From Puccinia triticina (taxonomy: Eukaryota; Basidiomycota; Pucciniomycetes; Pucciniales; Pucciniaceae): a stretch of 64,000 bases of DNA. Each line of letters starts with the position of its first letter. Position 1 is the stretch's first letter. A program made the translations under genes and the position numbers. The stretch spans positions 3,472,001-3,536,000 of the forward strand of contig NC_070571.1 in NCBI RefSeq assembly GCF_026914185.1, read 5' to 3'. Under the pieces are notes generated by a model that saw nothing but the letters and a program-made list of their open reading frames with translations, searched no databases and was not told the origin of the DNA. Below, one piece after another: positions 34,040-44,423 of this stretch.

Positions 34040-34399
34040 AGCCTGTTGGAGAGTAAATTTCCTATTTGCTGTTGGTCCTTATCTGGTTGATCTATCCTTG
34101 TGGTGTTGATGGAAAGACCTGGTTTGGAATCAGATGTGCCTTTGGAAATGGATTTTAATGGTAAGTTTTTCTTTATGGCGCTGCAGAATTTTAACGGTTT
34201 GAAAAAGATAATAAGGATTTTCCACCTGGCTGAAAAGAATTTGAACAGATAAATAGTTGTTTGTCTTGATGACTTTTGGAATTATTTTACAAAAACAGAT
34301 CTCAGCCAGTCTAAGAAAACTGGTGTCCAAGACATAACGCGCTTGACTAGCTGAAGCAAGCTACTCCCTAGATGGCCACCGGAAGTTCTAAAAAATGCT

Positions 34400-35152
34400 G
34401 ATTTGATTTATTTTTGAACATACAATGTTCTTTGCCTTCCTCTTGGAGCAGATCCGATGGAGGAGCAGGTCTGATGACATTTTTACTAAGGTTCTTCCAA
34501 TTATCCCAGCCACTTTCTTTCCCAGTTCGTGCCAAAGGTACTGAAATTCATCTTCCTTTGCTTCCCTGGAAAGTGAGTGTTTCTCCTGTTTAATGGTATT
34601 CCAAGGTACATCCATGGTCAAAGAGGAAAGGTCGTCCTAGAATGCAATCTTGAGCCTTTGGTGATATGAAAAGATGTGCTGGCCCGGAAAGCAACCAATT
34701 TGTATTGGACAGTTTCCCACTACTCCTGTTATGCTCCACCCACACCTTGCATTGGTATGTTCACTATTACTGATTCCAGCGCTAAATCTTCCGCTACCGA
34801 TCGAGGAATGACATTGACCATGGATCCTGAATCCACCATGAATTCTACTTTTTCTCCCCCAACTTCTGCAGTTACATATCCCAGGGCACAACTTTAGTAG
34901 CAGGGATCTGAGAGATCTTCTTTTTCCGCAGGTATGGTCATTGGTGCTGCTATGTTAGTTTCCTCTGTTTTAATATAAGTTGTGGAAGTCCTTTTTCTGG
35001 GAAGGAATTCCTGCAACCTGGCTATGACTTTTTCTGTGTACGAGGGGGATATTGTCGTTAGCTGTGCAAAGGTGGTAGGGATTTTCACATTATCCAAGTC
35101 CTGTAGTAGTGCTTCCTCAGGTGAGCCCTTCTTCAGGATTGCTGGTACCCAC
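34400..35152 (-). pseudogene. Ty3/gypsy gag-pol linker and aspartic protease
   Basis: Same frame as gag. It contains a linker (DNVKIPTTFAQL...), a stop at about 34894, and then the retropepsin-like sequence VGGEKVEFMVDSGSMVNVIP (about 34800-34860) with the DSG catalytic triplet. Such proteases act as dimers to cleave the polyprotein. The region downstream to 34390 is frameshifted (WHELGKKVAGIIGR in another frame). Inactive. Confidence 0.7.
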
Positions 35153-35154
35153 TC

Positions 35155-36838
35155 TCAACTCCAAACTTTCTCAGGTATCTTTTTCAGAGTGTCCTTTGGA
35201 GTGTTATCCAATTCCTCCCCTTCATGATCAATATCCATGGCTTCCTGCTCCGGTTCTTGGATCCTGACCCCACGTCTACCCTTCTGAGCTTCTGACCTAG
35301 TGATAGGATGGACTTTTATGAAGTTCTCAGTGCCTAGAGTAGGAGGGCTCCAATGGATGGTTTGTACCAAGGCTTTCGTTGTTGGAGTCTTACCATTTCC
35401 TCCTTGATGGGACTCTGCCAGATTCTTGATTGCTTCTTGCATTTGAGGGTTAGCCAAAGCTGCTGCCACTACTGAATGTATAGGCCTTGATGGGTTCCAT
35501 GGGATGTATTCTCCGTTTGGTAAGTACCAGTCTTTTCCTTCTTTCCTTACCAAACCTTGTGCTCTGTCTTTTGAAGCTTCGGGGCACTGATAAGTGGAGT
35601 GTCCTTCCTTCCTACAATAGAAGCAGGGCTGGGATTCAAATAAAGGGGTGGATGGTTGAGCATTACCCCGAGTAAATTCTTGCCTGTCCAAAGTTCCCTG
35701 ATGATTGTAAGTGCTGGGTGCAGGGTTTGCCATTTGTTGCTGGAGGGAAGCAAGTTTTTGTTGTATGTCTTTGATTTCTTGTGCAATTGCTTTCTTGTTG
35801 GGAACTTCTTTGAGCATTTGCTCCCTTTGTTTGCCATCACCTTTCTTGAGGTCAAGACCTTTCTGCATGATCTGGTTTGAATCGGAAAAGCTGGAGAAAT
35901 TGGTATATCCTTTGTTAACCTGAACTTCTGTTTCTGCAGCTGTTATTAAGTCCTCCCAATTTATATTACTCCCATCTTTAGCTTTTTGAAGTTGCTTTTT
36001 ATAGACCAACGTGAGCTTGACACTTTGTTGACTTTCAGCTGAGAATGCACTTAGGAATAGTCCCCCTGCTTCATCCATCTTGGTGACGTGCTCATTTTTC
36101 ACAAGGCACTTGAGGATTGCAGTGAATTTTCCCAGGTAGGCTTTGTATTCTCAATGGCTTGTTATTCCTTCTTTGGCTTGTTGTTTTGCTAATTTGATGA
36201 GATCATCCGTGGTATACATGACTGTATTATCCAAATCTACCCAGGTTTTGATCATGTTGGCTTGTAATTTGGTCCAGTCGTACTCTTTGTACCCCTCCAT
36301 TTCCTCAAGTTCGCAATTCAGCTCTTCTTTTTGTATAAACCATGGTATCTGAATTGCTTTCTCACGCTCTATGGCACCATACCCATAGGCTGCCCGTTTA
36401 AACTGGTGTAGAAACTTCATGAACTGACTCCCATCATAGTAAAGACCTTCTTTGTTCCCGATGATGTTAGGTTTGTCTGAGTGCTCAGGTTGGGGATAGA
36501 CGTATATTGGCTGAGTTTGCTGAACTGGAATTGGAGGTTGTTGTTGTTGTTGAAAATGAGGATGATACATATTTTCTTGGTTGTTTTCAGTGTTATGAAT
36601 CCCGTAACCGGTTGGTTGTTGTCTTGGGGTATTATTTCTTGGTGGGATATTTTGAGTTTCATCTGAATCTGAAATTTCTTCTTCAGCAGGATCTCTGAAG
36701 TGATTTTCTGGACCCTTTTCTTTGTCTTTCCTAGGTCGTGGTGGTGGATTGTTTGTGGCATCGCTTGGCCAAAGTAATCCTGAAGTTCCTGCCGATGGTC
36801 TGTTCCTTAAAGGGGTGCTTGAAGTGAATCATTCTCCC
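35155..36838 (-). pseudogene. Ty3/gypsy gag (capsid and CCHC zinc knuckle)
   Basis: Starts near 36838 (a Met followed three codons on by TGA) and runs through a Pro/Asn-rich leader, DPAEEEISDSDETQ and Gln runs. The capsid-like part includes YDGSQFMKFLHQFKRAAYGY and WTKLQANMIKTW. An in-frame stop at about 36150 splits it; the frame then continues for 315 codons. A retroviral-type zinc knuckle, CFYCRKEGHSTYQC, lies at about 35590-35630 and would bind the element's RNA in the virus-like particle. Gag ends at a TGA at 35155, after which the same frame continues toward pol (KIPTTFAQLTTISPSY), so gag and pol were probably one reading frame. Confidence 0.8.
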
Positions 36839-36869
36839 ATTTCTAATGTACTGAAGGGTAAACTCATGT

Positions 36870-37035
36870 TGATTCTTGTTGATTCCTAGTTTTCTTATCA
36901 TGAAAATTGTTTGTTAACTGTTACTGTGCTCTGAAATAGAAACAATAATATATGGTCTCTTGTTTCTTTACCAGGGCAAATTGGGCTGAGCTGTGTGAGC
37001 TCATGTGAAAACCAGCTCACCCAGCTCACATTCAG
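36870..37035. other. Junction between the gypsy remnant and the minisatellite
   Basis: No LTR-like ends (TG...CA with duplication) could be placed here. A pyrimidine-rich tract and GTTTCTTTACCAG at about 36960-36975 look like a splice acceptor, but no exon follows that I recognise. Confidence 0.3.
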
Positions 37036-37039
37036 CTCA

Positions 37040-37500
37040 AATTTGGATGGATCAATCAGCACACGCTGCATGGAATTTTCCAGATCACTCAGCTCATTTG
37101 GCAGGGCAATTTCCAGCCCACCCAGCTCATTTGGCAGGGCAATTTCCAGCTCACTCAGCTCATTTGGCACTGAAATTTCCAGCTCACCCAGCTCATTTGG
37201 CAGGGCAATTTCTAGCTCACCCAGCTCATCTGGCAGTGAAATTTCCAGCTCACCCAGCTCATTTGGCAGGGCAATTTCCAGCTCACCCAGCTCATTTTGC
37301 AGGGAAATTTCCAGCTCACCCAGCTCATCTGGCAGTGAAATTTCCAGCTCACCCAGCTCATCTGGCAGTGAAATTTCCAGCTTACCCAGCTCATTTGGCA
37401 GGGCAATTTCCAGATCACCCAGCTCATCTGGCGGGTCAATTTCCAGCTCACCCAGCTCATTTGAAAGGGCAATTTCCAAGTCACCCAGCTCATTCCGCAG
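37040..37500. repeat. 33-bp minisatellite (about 14 copies), open on both strands
   Basis: The unit is near CAGCTCACCCAGCTCATTTG followed by GCAGGGCAATTTC, 33 bases. Because 33 is divisible by three and the unit lacks stops in several frames, it gives long open frames on both strands: an 11-residue repeat like ELGELEIALPN on minus, and SSPSSFGRAIS or HPAHLAGQFPA on plus. No start context, splice site or flanking domain supports translation of any of them. Variants (GCAGTGAAATTTC) are interspersed. Confidence 0.85.
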
Positions 37501-37504
37501 GTGA

Positions 37505-38487
37505 ATCTTGTACCAAAAAGCTACAACCTCAGCAGCCAGGAACTCATTTCAGCTTCAGTGCAGCCAAAAACCAAATGGCCGCAAGGATTTTCATCCTCAT
37601 GTACCCACTTCCAAGCTTGTCTTTCTGTTCTCACAGCAAAAGTGCTGCTGCAGCTGGTGGTGCTTTCATTTGCTTTTTTTTAGCAAAAAATGTTACTATT
37701 GAAATGTGCTGATGTGTTTGTGTGCTGCAGAGTTGAAATTTTAGCTTGGAGCAAAGTCAAAAAATTCACCACTTTTCAGCCCTCAGCACTCTTTTCAGAA
37801 AGCTGCACTGCTTTTAAGCCTTCAGCACTCTTGTCAGCAAGCTGCACTGCTTTACTTGTTCCACCGCTCCTCTCAGCTAGTTTACCTGCTTTTTAGTCCC
37901 CAACACAGCAGTTGCCCACTGCTTCAGGGGTCAATGTAGTGGTTCTTTGCTGCAGGCAACTGAAAAAAGTTTGCTTATATCTAGATTTTTCCCCCTCAGA
38001 TCAATCAGCAAAAATCCCAGCAGCTTACCTGCTGCTAGCAAAGCTGGGCAAAAAATGCTTGTTGCTTGAGTCCCAAATCAAGCAAAAGGGGGTCAAGGGG
38101 GTCATTGATTTTGGAAGGGCATTTTTCAAACAGGCCTAGCTGGTTAATGCCATACTTTTGGTGCCTGTCAAAATCAAGGCTCTTAATTAATCTTTTAAAA
38201 ACAAGTTGAAGAGTTAAAAATAGCAAAAAAATCAGTATGGAGCCATTCTTTTTTGGGTATCCGATGAGGCACTTGACTAGGCCCCAGTTTTACTTGTGTG
38301 GCCTCTACAGAGGGAAAAGTTCAAAAGGCTCAAACAGCACTTTGGCTGCCAGTGCCCATTGTTTTGAAAGCTTGGGCCAAAGTACCACCTTTGGAGGGTG
38401 GCTTCAAGATTGGGCCAAGGCAACTCAAAATGAGGGACTTGTGCTAAGTTGGCTTAGGCAATCCACAGCTTTACTGGATCAACAAAC
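37505..38487. other. Unassigned sequence
   Basis: No gene recognised. 37730-37890 carries a few degenerate copies of TTTCAGCCCTCAGCACTC / AAGCTGCACTGCTTT. Otherwise nothing clear on either strand. Confidence 0.4.
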
Positions 38488-39020
38488 TTAACTAAGTGCC
38501 TCCTGGTCTGCGAAGCCCCTGCCTCCAAAGGGCGGACTTGGGAAACAGCAGACCTTTTTGGGGTGACAGGTACACACAAACAGACTGTTTTTTTGGGCAG
38601 TATCTTTGCCAAAAATTATCCAAAACTCTTCATGAAACATGTGTCATGTAGCCAAGAAGCTCAGCTAGATTTTCATATTGTATTTTCTGAATTTTGACAA
38701 AAAAACAAGGAAAAATGAGTTTCAGCTTTTTCCCACGGAGAGGCATGCATTTTGCAGCCCTGCACTGCACAAAATGGCCAATTGTTGGTCTTTGGATGCC
38801 ATTTTTTGGGGGAAAGTGGTGAGGGATGATCCCCAAAATGGCTGAGGAGAAAGGCAAGAGCAAGCCCTTTCTCATTGTCTTTTCCATGGCACAATAGCTA
38901 TTGCAGAATTAGATTTTTTCTCTGCCAAATGAGAAAAATTGTCACCTCAAAAAAGTCTGCTGTTTCCCAAGTCGGCCCTTTGGAGGCAGGGGCTTCGCAG
39001 CCAGGAGGGACGTAGTCAAG
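38488..39020. mobile_element. TIR MITE of about 0.5 kb (CCTCCTGG...CTGCGAAGCCCCTGCC)
   Basis: The left arm, starting about 38491 (ACTAAGTGCCTCCTGGTCTG then CGAAGCCCCTGCCTCC), is repeated inverted at about 38960-39016 (GGAGGCAGGGGCTTCGCAG, CCAGGAGGGACGTAGT). The inverted repeat is about 65 bases and extends to GGAAACAGCAGAC / GTCTGCTGTTTCC. No coding capacity. A clean target duplication is not visible (CAAACTTA against CAAGCTTG is only a partial match), so the outer ends are approximate and the superfamily is open. Confidence 0.7.
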
Positions 39021-39133
39021 CTTGCTGCATCAAGCTTCAGCTCTCCATCAAACCTACCAACCAACCCATCCAAACCAAGTACGCAAACTAATTTTTGAGC
39101 CGCCAATCCAGTACCCTCTCACCAAACCCCACA

Positions 39134-40880
39134 ATGGCAGCAACTCAATCAGCAATATCCGCCAAAACAAGCACCAAATCCAAGAAAAAAAGTTCAACTT
39201 TGACCCAGGCTGCAACCAATCAAAAGAAGGGCCGGGTAGGAGGAAAAGCTAACTCTTCTAAAAAGAATCCTTGATTGTGTACTAGGAAAAACTTGCAATT
39301 GGATACATATGACAATTAAAATTCAAGTGATGTTCAAAATGAAACCGTACCCACTGGAAAATCCAATTGGAGCCCAAACAATCCTCCCCAAACTGAAAGA
39401 AATCAATCTCCTTTGCACCATAACTTGGTTGGTCTAACCCTTGAAAACTTTGGTAGCCAATTGGACAATTGGTCTATACAAAAACTTTGGCAAGCCTCTC
39501 AGAAAAACAAAGATATCCACTCTAATCGGATTCCACCAGAAGTTCAAGACGCACTCACATTGCTCAAACAAAATTATATACAAAGCAAGCTCATGCTTGC
39601 ATTGATCGGACATGTCAGTGAAGCAACTGTGAATAAATCACTGTAAGTCTGCTTAATTTTTGCACAAGTGCATTACATATTTAAATCCTTCTGCCCTATA
39701 GTGGTGAAAATAAACCCCCACTTCGAAAATGCTCCTGGAATCGCTTCTTGGCCTTCAGCTTGGAGAGTGCAAAAACTCTTGGTAAGTTTCCTCCCACCCT
39801 CACCCAGCCTCACAAACCTAGCAATCAAGTTTAATACTAATTCCCTATCTGCCATTAGTCCCCCCAAGGGGATGCTCAGTTGGGTGGGATGAAAGAAATA
39901 CCCACCTCGGGAATGTGTGGTTGGGCCTTTCTAAGGATGAAAGATCAGTTTTTGGTGCGGCTGTCTTTCAATACTTCTCAAAAATACCATGCCAGCTTGA
40001 AGACAATGATGACAATGATGAGGAAGAAATCGAGCTTACCCCATACAAGATTGAACTCTACGAGCCCCTCCACCAAGCTTTGGTAAACCAGGAGAAAGTT
40101 GATTTGATAATTTTGAAGGGATCCAATTCTGGTATCAAAAATGCCAAAGCGTTCAAACAGGCGGAGAAGCAAATGCAAAATCTAAACAAAGAAGTCAGTA
40201 TCAATTAGAAAATTTTATCATCTTTTTGCAAGCTTGAACTAACAGATTTGAATTTACTAGCTATTTAATGCTTCAAATTTATACAATACTACCTATTACC
40301 TCCTCACAGCAACCAGAAAAACCGGTGCAAACAGTTTTTGTCGCAAGTGGTCAAACGATGCAGCTTGGCTCACTCTTGCGGAGAAAAAAGTGGAAAGCTA
40401 AGGAGAAATTTGAGGAATATAGTCATGGACAAGATATTCAAGATGCAGTGGAGGAGGTGAATGGAGTTTGCATGGCAAAGAAAAAAAACCCCCGGCGGAA
40501 AAGATGAAGACTGACCTTTGAGCAGCTCTGAACAAAACCCTTGGTGAGCTTTTAACCAAGAAAATCTTATACAAACTATTCATCAGCTAATGGTTTTTTT
40601 CTTAGCAACTGCCCTTGGTGTTTTGGTTGAAGGTTGTATATTTCCAAAACAAAAAGATCCAGTTGCTATCTTACGCAAAAAACATCCACACTTGAGGATA
40701 GTCCTCTCCAAAGGTTCTCAGCTCAAGGCCAAAGAATTAATGACTGGTTTTGATGGCCTCCAATTCCCCAAAAGAAAACAATGGCTTGCGACATTAAAAG
40801 CGGAGCATTCCAGATTCTACCCATTGAGAATTAGATGTTGTAACCGTTCTTCTTTTGCTCAAATCACATGTTTTTGAGAA
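39134..40880 (+). pseudogene. Multi-exon gene of unknown function (HMG-box-like segment)
   Basis: Start at 39134 (MAATQSAISAKTSTKSKKKS), Lys/Ser-rich N-terminus, stops near 39270 and 39310, then an open exon with VGLTLENFGSQLDNWSIQ and LMLALIGHVSEATVNKSL. Good introns follow: about 39643-39700 (GTAAGTCTG to CCTATAG) and 39781-39859 (GTAAGTTTCC to CCATTAG). The spliced middle reads WNRFLAFSLESAKTL, then GNVWLGLSKDERSVFGAAVF. The spacing of its aromatic and ER residues resembles an HMG box, but that is only a resemblance. An acidic DDNDDNDEEE stretch follows. Later exons after about 40308 give KKWKAKEKFEEYSHGQDI and HPHLRIVLSKGSQLKAKEL. The two early stops suggest decay. It may be a rust-specific repeated gene or a second gene of an unknown transposon. 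Confidence 0.45.
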
Positions 40881-41189
40881 AACAATTATCTGCTGCTCTG
40901 GACTGGATATTGTATTTGGTTGTTTCACTGCACCTATATCATCTTCTCAAAATAAAACCATTCTTCTCCTTTTTTATCTCCACTTGACTCTTGCCCCAAT
41001 TAAAAGAAACAGTTTGTCAATCCAGATACAGTTTGTCAATCTCAATACAATTTTTCAAGAAGCCATGATATCTAAGCTGACCCAATACCAATTCACTATG
41101 CTTTTTGTTCTCTGATTTCAAAGAAAGTATAAAATAACAAATAACATTTCATTCTTGATCACTTAGAAAGCAAACATAAAGGATGGTTC

Positions 41190-43372
41190 AAAATGATTTT
41201 TTTTTAGTTTGATTTGTTTTTCTTGTTGGTGCTTGGCTTGTCTTGAGGTTTGCCTCTTTTTCTAGACAACAATTTTTGAATATGGTAAACTTGGTTGACC
41301 AAATTGGTGTCATATTTTGGATATATTGGAAGCCAGTAATCGGATTTGCTGTATACCTATGAATATAATAAAGCCATGAGTGTATGCAAAAAAAGAAGAG
41401 TGTATTGATCAAAGCAAACCCTGTTGTCATCTTTGGCCCCTTGGCTTTTGGCATGAGCAGCAAACCTTGCAACAGCTGAAAAGGAGCTTGCTCGACTCCA
41501 AAACGCAACAGAATATCAACGTGGGGGGCCTTCCAAAGCCTTTGAAAAGTAGAATTTAGCAACACCTCCATGCAACCTGGGGTAAGCCACACCCAATGAT
41601 GGAAGGAGAAATTCCCCACCATGGTGGTTACCAAAAAAACAAGCAGAATCAAATAGCAACGCATTCTTCCGATCCTGGTGTGTGTAGACTTGACTGTTCA
41701 CACTGATTGTGCGGGCTAAAAATAATCTTGAAGCTGTGGTATTATTGCAGATCACAAAAAGAACGGGTCACTTACATGCGATGATTTTGTTTTTCTCATT
41801 TTTCAAATTTTTGCAGAGGTAGTCAGATCCATGTTTCTCAAGAAACCCAATGGCCGCCTCGGCAATCGTAGTTGATTGTGGCAAGAATGCCTTATTGATC
41901 CACAATGACAGCTTGCTGTAGAAGGTGATTTTGTTCCAAAATTTGGCCATTGCCTTTGTGTCTGCAGCGTAAGAGGGTTGGGAAGTACGGGGGAGAATTC
42001 TTCAGTCTTCCACAAGTTGTTGTACCCCTGCAGCTCATTCAAATCGTTTTTTTCTTGCTTAATTTGTACTTTGAGGTCATGCATCCCCTTTGATTTGGGA
42101 TAAGAATTGTAGTGGTTAAACAATATGGCCCAATTATTACTTAAGAAGAAAATGGTTGTACATCAATCCATAGGCCTGAAAAGACATTGAAGAGTTGTCA
42201 GCCCCCGCAGGGCCACAAATTTCACCCTTAATTTTTAGGCCAATTGGGAAGGGACTTTGCAGAGGCCCAGCAATGGGTTCAGAAGAGTAAAGGACTTCTT
42301 TTTTGGCTGTATTCCAATTCAAGGTTGATACGATTTCATTGAGATTAATCTCGGCGCGAACCTGTAAAATTCATACATAGATTTGAAGGGCAATTTACCT
42401 ATCAAAAAAGGGGAGCAGAGCACAGCAAAAAGTTAATGTACATCTGGATGCAAATGTTGATCACTAGTGGCAACATAGGGTAGTTACGTTACGTTGCGTT
42501 ATCCACACGATTTTGGTAACGTAACTACCCCCGTTATCTGGGCCCCCCCCGCTACTTTACTAGTAACGAGGTCATTTCAGGCCCCGCGCGTAACGTAACG
42601 GGCCTCATTTTTGAGGCCCATTATCGCGTTATCCCCCGGATAACGCAATAACAGACCATTTAAGGCTTTTTTAGCCTCATTTTTTGCCCATTCTCAAGGG
42701 CTCCGCGCGCCCGGATAAAGCAACAAGCATAAAAAAAAGGGCTTAATATGGTGCGCTAATGTAATCGCACCGCCGTTACGCATAACGCGTAGATAACGAC
42801 AAAAATTCTGTTACGTTACCGTTATCTACGCGTTACACGTAGAGTAACTACCCTTTGTTGCTAGTGGTCGGAATTGGTGGAACTCCAACACCAACAAAAA
42901 TGCCAGCTTCATGAATCAAGACAACCATTTTGTCACCAGGTAGAAGCTTGAACTTGCTCTGCTTAACCTTGGAGTATTTGAGGTTGTGGAAATAGGTTGG
43001 ATATCAAAGGCAAAAAGGCTTGGTTGCACCAGGATTACCATTGTATTGTTGGATGGTCTCGTGAACTGATTCGGCAGCTTGGAGTAACTGGCTTTGGAGA
43101 GCGGTGCTTGGAGGAGCGCCAGCGGACAACCCTTCGGCTGGGAATTTTGCCGATTGAAATTGCGCCAGCAGCAATTGGACAATTTTTCTGATGTGCGTCT
43201 TTGGGGTGATCTCTTGCATTAAAAATACGGCCAACAAGTCAAAGTCCACCACTTCTTTGCGGTGATCCAGATTTTGCCTGTGGAGCAACATGCACAGTTG
43301 TCTAACCAGGGTAGCAACATCCGCCTTGGTGTAATCAATGCCTCTTGAGGGCCCTCGGGGGTCGTCGGCCAT
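41190..43372 (-). pseudogene. Multi-exon gene of unknown function, convergent, split by a MITE
   Basis: Start at 43372 (MADDPRGPSRGIDYTKADVA), first exon to about 43037 (ending HETIQQYN; donor GTAATCC). The next exon, at about 42985-42868, reads KLLPGDKMVVLIHEAGIFVG then VGVPPIPTTS, where the 390-bp MITE is inserted. A further exon 42137-42362 (acceptor TTTTACAG) gives VRAEINLNEIVSTLNWN and YSSEPIAGPLQSPFP. Downstream pieces at 41803-42123 and 41768-41950 (FYSKLSLWINKAFLPQST, EAAIGFLEKHGSDYL) end at a GTAAGT donor, and a last part near 41400-41750 has an in-frame TGA (GGVAKFYFSKAL, then YSVAFWSRASSFSAVARFAA). No family recognised. Intron signals are good but stops and frameshifts accumulate toward the 3' end. 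Confidence 0.45.
42471..42860. mobile_element. hAT-family MITE (390 bp) in a coding exon
   Basis: Left end CAACATAGGGTAGTTACG and inverted right end GAGTAACTACCCTTTGTTG, with the 7-bp duplication CTAGTGG (42464-42470 and 42861-42867). The ends and the CGTTACGTTATCC-type sub-terminal repeats match the hAT at 14862-25424, so that family's transposase probably mobilised it. No coding capacity. Much of it can pair with itself. Confidence 0.85.
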
Positions 43373-43773
43373 AGTCCTGATTGAAGCATAGGGCCCAAAT
43401 TCAGCAACCTGGCATTGGGATCCAAGCTCAAGCTGCCCCAGCGCCCCAAAACCCTAGCTGGGAAAAGCAGGGACTGGTGCGCCCCGGCATGCACACCTGG
43501 TTGGCATCAGTCCCACAATATGGTGGCAGGTGGACTTGTATGCCTCACCCCCCACCATACAGCGCATTTGACCCATATTCCCCTTATTGGGGGGCGCGTG
43601 GATGGCGGCAATGGAAAAGACACTCACCTCTGCGTGCGTCGAGAAGGTTGGTTGGCGGCGATTCACTTGATTGGCCTCAGGCTCCGATATGGGGGTTGAT
43701 CAAATGGGAGAAACCGTAGGCAGCCTTTCTGTAGAATTTTTAGGGACAAGGCAAAGGTCAGAGTGGTCAAACA

Positions 43774-43875
43774 TGTAGTAGTGTGGGGTGTGCAAACTCC
43801 ACATTTGGAGTATGTGGGAGTCAAGAGGAGGACGGAGGGAGCAATGGATAGACAAGGGTTTTCTCACCTACAACA
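43774..43875 (+). repeat. Left LTR of the 102-bp-LTR copia element
   Basis: TGTAGTAGTG...TACAACA, containing the small dyad GCAAACTCCACATTTGGAG. Differs from the right LTR at CACCTAC against CAGATAC. The element's 5' non-coding leader follows to about 44423. Confidence 0.95.
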
Positions 43876-44423
43876 GATTAAGATTTGATTGCTCACCACA
43901 TCGCTAGCACATACGGTTGGGAATCTTGCCAAAATCGAATTGGTGCATGGTCAACACCCGGCGTTAAAAACCTGAAATTGCTGGACCGCTACGGCCACCG
44001 ACACAAGCAAAACGCCCGAAACAAACAAAGGCGTACAAGGCACTACTCGCGCTTCCACCTTTACCACAATCACCAGTTGAAGAATATCCAGACCCAATGG
44101 AACAAGATTGGCCACCTTTACCTTTCATCTTGGCAATATCTCATATTTTCTCTAAGGTAGTCACCCGGCACGTTGAAGAATCACCATTGGCTTCGAGTTC
44201 ACTAGATAAACAAATTGTCATAAACCCTTCTGGCTTACCTGTAACTGCGCTCATTCTAACACCTGACTAACGGCCAAGGATCAATTTACCTTGTGGCACA
44301 TCTCCATCTCCATCAGAAACATCACCCATCACATCTGTCCGCTCGAGATCTCCGACTACTTCACCAGTTCTTTGGCCTGAAACTTCCGACAAAACCCTAA
44401 ATCATCAATTAAGTTTATTCTCC

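Larger units (their letters stand above)
31586..36840 (-). mobile_element. Decayed Ty3/gypsy retrotransposon, 3'-truncated, split by a hAT
   Basis: Reads on the minus strand from gag (about 36838) through protease and the start of reverse transcriptase, where similarity stops at about 31590. RNase H, integrase and the 3' LTR are missing, and no 5' LTR was recognised upstream of 36840. The polyprotein is broken by in-frame stops, frameshifts and the hAT at 32380-34039. It is therefore an old, inactive copy whose 3' part was lost. Confidence 0.8.

Noticed and set aside
36898..37712. Open frames of 169-235 codons on both strands at the 33-bp minisatellite, as protein-coding genes
   Set aside because: The repeat length is divisible by three and stop-free in several frames, so long frames are expected by construction on both strands. 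No flanking domain supports any of them.
43411..43720. Plus-strand 112-codon frame near 43381 as a gene
   Set aside because: No motif, and it overlaps the upstream region of the minus-strand gene starting at 43372; composition alone is not enough.
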